From CAZKHG01 sp964552655 (GTDB lineage: Bacteria; Bacteroidota; Bacteroidia; Bacteroidales; Tenuifilaceae): a stretch of 64,000 bases of DNA. This document shows, in pieces, positions 1 to 7,018 of the stretch. The stretch covers positions 1-64,000 of the forward strand of contig CAZKHG010000015.1 in NCBI GenBank assembly GCA_964552655.1, read 5' to 3'. Each line of letters opens with the position of its first letter. The stretch's first letter is position 1. Under the pieces are notes generated by a model, which worked only from the letters and a program-made list of their open reading frames with translations, was not told where the DNA came from and did not search any database. The position numbers were made by a program, and so were the translations under genes.

Positions 1-587
1 AATTAATCTTCGCGTTCACAATGCTTCTCCTGAGCCAGTTCAGCTTTGGACAAGCTGTAAATGATCAGGCCATAATCCCTGTATCAATTACATTAAACTC
101 CATCCTTCGTTTAACTGTAGTTTCCGGTGGAAATATTGATTTTGTAGTTAATACAATTACTCAATATACATCAGGTATTAACAATGGAGGTGCTGATGCA
201 CGTTATCAAACCAATTTTACAGTTTCCTCCTCCCAGGATTTTGATGTAACCTTAAGAGCAGAGGATGTTAATTTTAAAGGTCAGGATAATGCTACACATA
301 CTATGCCTCTGGACAATGTTGGGTTTGATCTAACCGGAACAGCTGGTGGTGATGGTGTAAACTGGAACCTACCTGCAGCAGTACAAGGATTAGATGATAC
401 ACCTGCTATTACAATTGTTGACGGTATTGCTAATGCAGCAGCAGGTGGTGCTGTACAAAATAATTTTGTAATCCAATGGAGGTTAGGTACCGGTGAAGCA
501 GGTATGAATGGACAAACACTGCTTGAACAAAGTTTAGATCCTGACAGGTATATCACAAATGTATTCCTAGAACTTGTTCCAAAATAG
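1..587 (+). CDS. Small secreted beta-rich protein, subunit-like (5' end outside window)
   Basis: No family recognised. The frame is open to the left edge of the window, so the true start probably lies upstream; the first ATG in view is at 21. The visible N-terminus is hydrophobic and ends in SFGQA, which fits a signal peptide cleaved before about residue 12 of the ATG-based protein. The mature part is about 175 residues, rich in G, N, T and V, with alternating beta-strand-like segments and no cysteine. It shares a pattern with the next gene: V-S-G-G-N, then N-T, a Tyr and a Gly, then an L-x-V/L-x-A-x-D stretch, and a C-terminal strand after a Tyr (DRYITNVFLELV). I infer that the two are divergent paralogs secreted to the periplasm or surface. 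Lying ahead of a usher-like outer-membrane protein, it may be a structural subunit of a surface fibre; that role is inference. Confidence 0.6.
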   Translation, partial: LIFAFTMLLLSQFSFGQAVNDQAIIPVSITLNSILRLTVVSGGNIDFVVNTITQYTSGINNGGADARYQTNFTVSSSQDFDVTLRAEDVNFKGQDNATHTMPLDNVGFDLTGTAGGDGVNWNLPAAVQGLDDTPAITIVDGIANAAAGGAVQNNFVIQWRLGTGEAGMNGQTLLEQSLDPDRYITNVFLELVPK

Positions 588-667
588 GTCTAATACAATT
601 GGGCTGATAAATTTATCACCAAAATGTCATTTGAATATATTTTTGTTAAATAAAGTACCTAGATGAG

Positions 668-1243
668 ATGAATAAGACACGGTTAATAATTAATTTTATT
701 TCCGTGTCTTTGTTTTTCTTAACATTGCCCTATATTGCTTATGGACAAGATGGCTGTGTAAGAGTTAGGGTTATTTCGGGGGGGAATGTTCCTATACTAA
801 TCAATACATATAACAAATACAAGAATGGATTACTTTTAGACGATTGGACTACTTTAAATGTTCATGTATCTGATAGTTGCAATTTTGGTACTATTTTAAG
901 TCCGGATTATAAATACTGTAATAGTTGGAGTTTAAAGGTTCGGGCAAGTGACGATCCAATTAAAAGTGATGATGGCCCCGAAACAATAAGCCTAAATTCT
1001 CTTAAACTAATAGCTTCAACAACAACAGGTGGAACTCCCCAGATTATAAATACTTTAAGCAGCACAGTTGATCAGGAACTTATTCAAGGATCAAGCCCTG
1101 CTGCTGATGTTAATGGACAGGTAACAATATCATTTTATTTTGGTGATGGTAGTGGTACACCCGCAGCAGAAAATGTAATGGGAAAGGATCCAGGGTATTA
1201 TTATGTTGAACTAATTTTTACTCTTACTGCTAATTACCCATAA
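668..1243 (+). CDS. Small secreted beta-rich protein, paralog of the preceding gene
   Basis: 191 residues with a clear signal peptide (MNKTRLIINF start, cut after AYGQ near residue 27). The mature domain begins with VRVRVISGGN and N-T-Y-N-K-Y-x-x-G, matching the same place in the upstream protein, and ends in a beta-strand-like tail (YYYVELIFTLTANYP). Unlike its neighbour it has three mature cysteines (C in DGC, SDSC and KYC), so a disulphide is possible. The gene is 80 bp downstream of the first and 18 bp upstream of the large outer-membrane gene on the same strand, so co-transcription is likely. I recognise no named family. Size, secretion, beta content and C-terminal aromatic strand resemble pilin-type subunits, but no chaperone-usher pilin motif can be assigned with certainty. 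Confidence 0.65.
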   Translation: MNKTRLIINFISVSLFFLTLPYIAYGQDGCVRVRVISGGNVPILINTYNKYKNGLLLDDWTTLNVHVSDSCNFGTILSPDYKYCNSWSLKVRASDDPIKSDDGPETISLNSLKLIASTTTGGTPQIINTLSSTVDQELIQGSSPAADVNGQVTISFYFGDGSGTPAAENVMGKDPGYYYVELIFTLTANYP

Positions 1244-1261
1244 ATTTGAAATCAAGTAAAC

Positions 1262-4200
1262 GTGGTTTTGCTAAAAAATAATTTTAATTTTGAACTATTC
1301 AATACAAATAAAAATAAAACTTATGAGGTTTTATTAGATAATTATATTTTTTTTTTAATTAGCAAATTTCCAGAGATTTTTTTTACTTTCTCATCCTCTT
1401 TAAAATATAAACCCTTAAGAATTAAGCAGACAAAATACATACTTTTAACTCTATTTGTTCTATTCTCTAATTTTACAAAAAGTCAATTCTATTATTTTAA
1501 TACTAACGAACCCATTCGATTAGAAGTCTCCTTTAGAAAACACAGTATAGAAGCATCAAGTGGTAAAACGATTTTTAATGTTCTAAAAGTTAAAAATCAA
1601 ACACAACAGTCCCAAACATTTACTCTAAACCTTACAGTACCTGCTGGATGGTCAGTAATAGGCAATGATAAACAAGAAATAACATTAGCCCCGTTAGATT
1701 CAATATATTTACCAATTCGAGTTGCAATTGGAGAAAAAGTTAGAGGTGATATTGGGTATTCAATAATAGCAGCACTAACAGATCTAAAAGGGAATTCTAT
1801 TAAAAATGAATACAGTTTTATTAAAATCCCCAGAGAAACTGATTTAAGGGTACGTGTTCTTACCAGAATGGATTATATTGATCAGCAAACTGGTCAATCA
1901 TCTTTTAAAATTAGAGCTGAAAATAGAGGAAATCGTGAGGAAATGATAAATTTCCTTATAGAATCAGACAATGGATTAAGCATCACCCCTGCTCGTTTAA
2001 AAACATTTTCACAAGATATTAACATACAGCCTTATACAGACACCATAATTGATTTTGACATCTTTCAAACAAGTAAAGATCTCAGCAAAGAGTTATCTAA
2101 AATTTCAATAACTGCAAAAACAATCGATTCTGTTTACCATAGTACTGTTTGGTTTAGGGATCTATCCAGTAATTTTAGCAATTATATCTCAGAAAATAAA
2201 AGAGCCTTAGTTGCTGAATTTTTCTCTAGGGGACTTTTTTCAAATTATTCTAAACCAAGTTATTCTTCAATTATTTATGGTAACTTATTATTTCCCAAGA
2301 AAAGGGAAATTTACTATTACTATAATAACGACAAATCGGAAGAAATTGAAGATTTTTATAGATTCAATAGGATGTGGATTGGTTTTAAAAACAAAAATAT
2401 TGATATAAAAATTGGTGACATAAATGCAAGTATTGAAAGTAGTTTGCACGGGAGAGGAGCAGATCTAATACTTAATCTCAACAAAATTAACCTGGAGCTA
2501 ATTGGGAGTAAGGGTATTTTATATAATTCGAATAATTATGGGGGTGTTATGAGATTTAATCCATCCTCAAAACTATCTTTCCACCTTGGTGGTACATACA
2601 ATAAAACTGAAAGAAATAACGTTACATCAAAAATAGCTCTTTTAGGTACTAAGTTCACTATAAAAAACAAACATAAGATATTAGTTCAAGGATCAATTGA
2701 TCAAATTGAATTTGGCAAAAATCCAAATTTACTTTTCTCAAAAACAGCATATGGTGCTGACTTAATTTATTCAAGTCATTTAAATCATTTAACAACAAAT
2801 ATCAGAGGTAAATTGGGCACCAGGTACTATAACTCGAGCTATAATGGAAGGGCTGAATTATATATCAATAATTTATATCGGTTCAATAACAGATCTAATC
2901 TTTCATTTAATTTTGTGAATACAAAAAGTCATCTTGGGAATTTTTCTATACACCCTGACACATTACAACCATTCACCAGTATAAGTAAAACACAAATTAT
3001 TTACGGTTTAAATCCTAAACCTAAAATTTATCTTTTTGCTGGCCCTGGGTTAGAAATTACCTCATCTGATGCCTTCCCTCAGTTAAAATATGGAAGTAAA
3101 TATTTTCAGACTCAAGCTGGTAGCTTAAATTTTGGATTTAAGGTAAACGGAGCAACCACCAACAGTTCAATTTCGTCTCAGGCAGTGCTTGGTTTAGTAA
3201 AAGTATCAAAGTACACAAATATTTTCAATGGTCAAGTAGATAGCAGTTTTCGAAAAAAACCCAATTTCCCATTTCAGTACATTTCATTTAATTTAAAACA
3301 ACCTAAATGGGGAGCCCAATTGATGTACACCAATGGAGCACGATCCATTTACGAGCAATTCAATTGGTTTTATGGTACCCGACAGACCAGAATGTTGCGG
3401 GTAATGCCCTACTTTGATTCTTATGTTTATAAGAATGATGTCAGGCTTCAGATAAATATCTCCTATTCAAACGACTTGATATCAAAATCCAGCTATGTTA
3501 ATTTTACAACACAGCTATTTTGGTACCTGCCTAAAGATTGGCAATTACGTTTACTCAATGTTTATACAATTCAATCGAGAACCACTCCTTCCGAAGATAT
3601 AGAGAAATTTCAAAATATCTACTTTGAATTTTCTATTAGAAAAGAATTTGGTATTCAGCAGCCAAATCAAAAATTTTACAACCTGACACTTAACTTCTTT
3701 AAGGATTATAATGGCGATCGGGTAATGAATGATAATGAACCTGGTATTAAAAATGTACTTGTCAATATTCAAAGAGTGGATGAAGGAGCAACAGAATACT
3801 CTGATTTTGTATCAGGCGAACTACTATCTAGCCAAACCGGTAGTGTTACGTACGAAAAAATACCAGCTGGAACATATGAATTAACCTATAATCCAGTTGG
3901 AAAAGAAGCAGGTACCTTTTCGAAATCAGATATTGATTTATCAATTAAACTTGATAAAAATCAAACTATAAATATTCCATTTGTAGAAAAAAACAAGGTA
4001 TTTGGAAAAATTGTTTTATATAGAAGCAGGTTGTCTGGCTTAGGTAGAATAGACATATCAAATGTGAGAATAACTGCAACAGATAGCAGGGGTAGAACTT
4101 ATTCAACATTAACTGATAAAAACGGTGAGTTTACAATTTTCGCTCCAGTTACCGATGAGTATGTTGTAAATATTAATAATATATTTTATGAAAATTTCGA

Positions 4201-4951
4201 TCTTCGTCAAAATAATTTTAAGGTTCAGTTCAATGGTTATAAGCAGTTTGAGGTGAATTTTGTTTTTGATGAGAAGGTCAGAAGGATAAATTTCAGCCCG
4301 TCATCACAGGATGCCCAACTAGCCAACGTTTTACAGGTAAGGAGAACTAACCTCAGGGGAACAATTAAAGATGCCAGTTCACTAAACCCAATAAGAGCCA
4401 GGGTTAATCTAGTAAATACAAAAAATAATTCTGTTCTTACCTCAATATACTCCAGTTCACAAACCGGAGATTACAACCTGTCATTTATGGCAGATGACAA
4501 CTATTTATTAGAAGTTTTAGCTGATGGGTACTGGTATCATTCTGAAAATCTTAACCTTAACCAGGTTACAACCTTCCTGAACATAACCAAGGATATCTTA
4601 CTTAAACCAATTGCAATTGGCTCTAAGATTGAACTCAACATCAGGTTCCTTATCAATAAAACCGATCTTACTGCCGAAGCTGTGGCTGAGCTCAACCGGT
4701 TACTGCAACTGCTAAGGGCAAATGAAAATATCAAGATAGAGATTCAGGGGCACTCCGATGATCTGGAAGCGCTCAATAATCCAAAAATATCAGAAGAACG
4801 AGCCAGAGTGGTTGCCCGCTACCTCATAGAAAATGGGTTTAGCAATATCCAGATCCGTGGATTTGGCAACACAGTACCTATAGCACCAAACGACACTGAA
4901 GAGAATAGACTGCTCAACAGAAGGGTTGAGGTTGAGGTGATAAGTAAATAG
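1262..4951 (+). CDS. Usher-like outer-membrane barrel protein with SdrD_B, carboxypeptidase-regulatory-like and C-terminal OmpA domains
   Basis: 1229 residues from the GTG at 1262. The start is uncertain: a normal signal peptide (LRIKQTKYILLTLFVLFSNF, ending TKSQ) begins only near residue 52, there is no in-frame ATG before it, and the leader is very AT-rich. Order seen: an Ig-like NEW3/COG1470-type region (about 75-290, with VPAGWSV); a long stretch of short amphipathic aromatic strands (about 315-800) with an IGDINAS...HGRGADL segment that recalls fimbrial usher barrels; an SdrD_B-like segment (DYNGDRVMNDNEPG, about 805-890); two carboxypeptidase-regulatory-like folds (about 910-1000 and 1030-1110); and an OmpA C-terminal domain (about 1122-1229, with IQGHSDD and NRRVEVEV) expected to bind peptidoglycan. 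With the two small secreted paralogs upstream it could export or anchor them. The usher function is inferred; OmpA and SdrD_B calls are firm. Confidence 0.7.
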   Translation: MVLLKNNFNFELFNTNKNKTYEVLLDNYIFFLISKFPEIFFTFSSSLKYKPLRIKQTKYILLTLFVLFSNFTKSQFYYFNTNEPIRLEVSFRKHSIEASSGKTIFNVLKVKNQTQQSQTFTLNLTVPAGWSVIGNDKQEITLAPLDSIYLPIRVAIGEKVRGDIGYSIIAALTDLKGNSIKNEYSFIKIPRETDLRVRVLTRMDYIDQQTGQSSFKIRAENRGNREEMINFLIESDNGLSITPARLKTFSQDINIQPYTDTIIDFDIFQTSKDLSKELSKISITAKTIDSVYHSTVWFRDLSSNFSNYISENKRALVAEFFSRGLFSNYSKPSYSSIIYGNLLFPKKREIYYYYNNDKSEEIEDFYRFNRMWIGFKNKNIDIKIGDINASIESSLHGRGADLILNLNKINLELIGSKGILYNSNNYGGVMRFNPSSKLSFHLGGTYNKTERNNVTSKIALLGTKFTIKNKHKILVQGSIDQIEFGKNPNLLFSKTAYGADLIYSSHLNHLTTNIRGKLGTRYYNSSYNGRAELYINNLYRFNNRSNLSFNFVNTKSHLGNFSIHPDTLQPFTSISKTQIIYGLNPKPKIYLFAGPGLEITSSDAFPQLKYGSKYFQTQAGSLNFGFKVNGATTNSSISSQAVLGLVKVSKYTNIFNGQVDSSFRKKPNFPFQYISFNLKQPKWGAQLMYTNGARSIYEQFNWFYGTRQTRMLRVMPYFDSYVYKNDVRLQINISYSNDLISKSSYVNFTTQLFWYLPKDWQLRLLNVYTIQSRTTPSEDIEKFQNIYFEFSIRKEFGIQQPNQKFYNLTLNFFKDYNGDRVMNDNEPGIKNVLVNIQRVDEGATEYSDFVSGELLSSQTGSVTYEKIPAGTYELTYNPVGKEAGTFSKSDIDLSIKLDKNQTINIPFVEKNKVFGKIVLYRSRLSGLGRIDISNVRITATDSRGRTYSTLTDKNGEFTIFAPVTDEYVVNINNIFYENFDLRQNNFKVQFNGYKQFEVNFVFDEKVRRINFSPSSQDAQLANVLQVRRTNLRGTIKDASSLNPIRARVNLVNTKNNSVLTSIYSSSQTGDYNLSFMADDNYLLEVLADGYWYHSENLNLNQVTTFLNITKDILLKPIAIGSKIELNIRFLINKTDLTAEAVAELNRLLQLLRANENIKIEIQGHSDDLEALNNPKISEERARVVARYLIENGFSNIQIRGFGNTVPIAPNDTEENRLLNRRVEVEVISK

Positions 4952-4987
4952 TTATCTGTTGTTTGTTGTCTGTAAATCAGTTATTTG
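4951..4987. repeat. Degenerate heptamer repeat (GTTATCT-like)
   Basis: The last base of the usher-like gene's stop codon begins a run of heptamers (GTTATCT, GTTGTTT, GTTGTCT, then a broken unit and GTTATTT). These are the reverse complement of the AGATAAC, AGACAAC and CGATAAC units upstream of dapF and match the units beside the gap at 24798. It is probably a dispersed simple repeat rather than a gene or a terminator; no stable hairpin is visible. Confidence 0.55.
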
Positions 4988-5058
4988 TTAAATTATGTAG
5001 TTTTTATTTTGTAATTTTCAATGCAAAATAATTTTGATAAAATATCATAATTTTTTAA

Positions 5059-5430
5059 ATGATGAAGAGTTACAAGGATCTTGATATATACAAATTAGCA
5101 TTTGAATTAGCCATACGCATTAGATTAAAAACATTAGAATTGCCAACTCCAGATAAATTCGAGGTTGGATCTCAATTAAGAAGATCCAGTCAATCAATAA
5201 AAGATACAATGGTTGAAGGATATGGAAGAAGAAGATATAAACCGGATTTTATTAAATACCTTGTATATAGTCATTCATCGTTACTTGAAAGTACAACGCA
5301 AGTTGAATTCTTACATTCATTATATCCAAATGAAGGTTGGAATATTATAGTGAATGAACTTGATGCATTGGGTGCCAAAATTTATAAATTCTTTGAATTT
5401 GTTGAACATAAATGGGAATCCGAAAAATAA
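5059..5430 (+). CDS. Four-helix-bundle protein (TIGR02436 / S23-type family)
   Basis: 123 residues beginning MMKSYKDLDIYKLAFELA; the second Met at 5062 is an equally good start. The pattern K-D-L-x-I-Y/W-x-x-A near the N-terminus, SQLRRSSQSIKDTMVEGYGR in the middle and a final long helix are typical of the four-helix-bundle family first described from intervening sequences of 23S rRNA genes and common as free-standing genes in Bacteroidota. No enzymatic role is known; family structures are homomeric helical bundles. It stands alone on the plus strand, with no rRNA in view, and is followed by a repeat and a scaffold gap. Its last codons (GGGAATCCGAAAAATAA) recur just after the gap, so a second copy of its 3' end, or an unresolved overlap, lies there. 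Confidence 0.8.
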   Translation: MMKSYKDLDIYKLAFELAIRIRLKTLELPTPDKFEVGSQLRRSSQSIKDTMVEGYGRRRYKPDFIKYLVYSHSSLLESTTQVEFLHSLYPNEGWNIIVNELDALGAKIYKFFEFVEHKWESEK

Positions 5431-5468
5431 AACGAATATTTCAACCGCTGATAACCGATAACAGATAA
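5414..5468. repeat. 55-bp repeat flanking scaffold gap, left copy
   Basis: These 55 bases (gggaatccgaaaa ... acagataa) recur exactly at 5569-5623 on the other side of the 100-N gap. Either the gap conceals a tandem duplication of the end of the four-helix-bundle gene, or the two contig ends overlap and were not merged. The repeat includes the last codons of that gene and the start of the heptamer tract. Confidence 0.8.
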
Positions 5469-5568
5469 NNNNNNNNNNNNNNNNNNNNNNNNNNNNNNNN
5501 NNNNNNNNNNNNNNNNNNNNNNNNNNNNNNNNNNNNNNNNNNNNNNNNNNNNNNNNNNNNNNNNNNNN
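5469..5568. other. Assembly gap (100 N)
   Basis: Exactly 100 unknown bases, the usual placeholder for a gap of unknown length. Both flanks carry the same 55 bases, so the true distance may be much shorter or longer than shown. Reading frames crossing it are not real. Confidence 0.99.
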
Positions 5569-5603
5569 GGGAATCCGAAAAATAAAACGAATATTTCAAC
5601 CGC

Positions 5604-5652
5604 TGATAACCGATAACAGATAACAGATAACAGACAACAGATAACCGATAAC
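5604..5652 (+). repeat. Seven tandem heptamers directly upstream of dapF
   Basis: Seven contiguous 7-bp units fill this stretch: TGATAAC, CGATAAC, AGATAAC, AGATAAC, AGACAAC, AGATAAC, CGATAAC. Only CACA separates the last unit from the dapF ATG at 5657, so the tract replaces the whole ribosome-binding region. No Shine-Dalgarno sequence is visible, which is common in this phylum. A change in unit number would alter the 5' untranslated region but not the reading frame. Confidence 0.85.
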
Positions 5653-5656
5653 CACA

Positions 5657-6433
5657 ATGATTCTTTTCTCTAAATACCATGGCGCTGGCAACGATTTCAT
5701 TATCATAGATAATCGTTCAGGTACCTTTGTTCCAGATACTGAACTTATCAAATCCCTTTGCGACAGGCATTTTGGGGTTGGCGCCGATGGGTTGATGCTG
5801 CTGGAAGCAGCACCCGGGTTTGACTTTGCCATGCGCTACTTCAACTCCGACGGGAATGAGTCAACCATGTGTGGGAATGGCGGGAGGTGTATAACCTTAT
5901 TTGCAAAACAATTGGGGGTTATTGGTAAAAATGTCAGGTTCAGGGGGATTGATGGCGAACACCTCTCCGAAATTCTTGAAAATGGCTTGGTCAGGCTGAA
6001 AATGAAAGATGTTGAAAACATCGAGGTTGGCGATGATTACTACTTTATGGATACCGGTTCACCTCATTTTGTATGCTTTGTTGACGATATTAATAAGATT
6101 GACGTCAATACAGAAGGGCGGATGATCCGCAACTCCCACAACATCAGCAAGGGTGGAACCAACGTAAATTTTGTCCAGCCAAACGGATCGAAGATAAACA
6201 TCCGAACCTACGAGCGCGGTGTGGAATCAGAAACCCTGGCGTGTGGCACTGGTTCAGTGGCTTCAGCAATAGCCTTTAACCACTATTTTGAATCTGATGA
6301 AAACGAACTCCTGATCAATGCGCTGGGTGGTGAACTTAAGGTATCGTTTACTAAAAATGGGGATACCAGGTACGAAAATATCTGGCTCGAAGGACCGGCA
6401 AAACATATTTTTGACGGAAAAATTGAAATTTAA
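5657..6433 (+). CDS. dapF: Diaminopimelate epimerase
   Basis: 258 residues, close to the usual length. Interconverts LL- and meso-diaminopimelate in the cytoplasm, the penultimate step of the lysine pathway and the source of the peptidoglycan cross-linking residue. The N-terminal FSKYHGAGNDFIIIDNR, the first catalytic cysteine in MCGNGGRC (C72) and the second in LACGTGS (about C196) are all present, so the PLP-independent two-base mechanism should be intact. It starts at the ATG right after a heptamer repeat. No other lysine-pathway gene is adjacent; the following gene is SiaC-like, 72 bp away. Confidence 0.97.
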   Translation: MILFSKYHGAGNDFIIIDNRSGTFVPDTELIKSLCDRHFGVGADGLMLLEAAPGFDFAMRYFNSDGNESTMCGNGGRCITLFAKQLGVIGKNVRFRGIDGEHLSEILENGLVRLKMKDVENIEVGDDYYFMDTGSPHFVCFVDDINKIDVNTEGRMIRNSHNISKGGTNVNFVQPNGSKINIRTYERGVESETLACGTGSVASAIAFNHYFESDENELLINALGGELKVSFTKNGDTRYENIWLEGPAKHIFDGKIEI

Positions 6434-6505
6434 TGTTTAATAAAAGATTCTGATTGGAGGGATTGTTGTATATTCAGCTTGTAAAAAAGGAAACAGGAGC
6501 GCAAA

Positions 6506-6880
6506 ATGAATGTATTACGAATAGCTGAAACAACCGATACCCCTGAGGTTAACCTGGATAGCGAAAAAGGCCGCTTTGAATTCTTAGGAAAATCAATGCC
6601 CGAAGATCCCAAGGAATTCTTCAAACCTATAATCAATTGGTTTAAAGAGTATGTAAACAACCCCAACAAAGAAACCATTTTGGTATTCAAATTCGACTAT
6701 ATTAATACTGCATCATCCAAGAGAGTCCTTGATATCCTGACCACCTGCCAGGAAATTCATCGTAAAAAAATGTCAGTTGTGGTTTACTGGTACTACCGCC
6801 CCAGCGATGAGGATATGTTCGATACCGGGGAAACCTTTTCAGAGATAGTCCACATCCCATTTAAGCTGATCCCTTTATAA
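6506..6880 (+). CDS. SiaC-family regulatory phosphoprotein (DUF1987)
   Basis: 124 residues matching the DUF1987/SiaC family. In Pseudomonas aeruginosa SiaC is phosphorylated on Thr68 by the kinase SiaB and dephosphorylated by SiaA, and the unphosphorylated form activates the diguanylate cyclase SiaD. Here the site falls in KFDYINTASSKR with T68 in the same numbered position, and the C-terminal VVVYWYYRPSDEDMFDTGE block is typical. The fold is STAS-like. No SiaA, SiaB or SiaD homolog is near: the neighbours are dapF and an HtrA protease. Its partners must lie elsewhere, or it serves another kinase/phosphatase switch. The family assignment is firm; the pathway is inferred. Confidence 0.88.
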   Translation: MNVLRIAETTDTPEVNLDSEKGRFEFLGKSMPEDPKEFFKPIINWFKEYVNNPNKETILVFKFDYINTASSKRVLDILTTCQEIHRKKMSVVVYWYYRPSDEDMFDTGETFSEIVHIPFKLIPL

Positions 6881-7018
6881 AGTTTCTGCTGAACTAAATT
6901 CCTGTGTAAGATTCTGCAATTGTGTCAGTCATTGTTAATCTATGTTAAGTTTATATACCTGAATAGCACAAGGTATAAGGTTTGAACGTTATTAGTATTA
7001 ACAATTAATTTTTGAGCT

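Noticed and set aside
5382..5832. Minus-strand frames across the gap upstream of dapF
   Set aside because: They read the heptamer repeat (periodic LLSVI/CYLLSVI) and unknown bases and overlap dapF in antisense.
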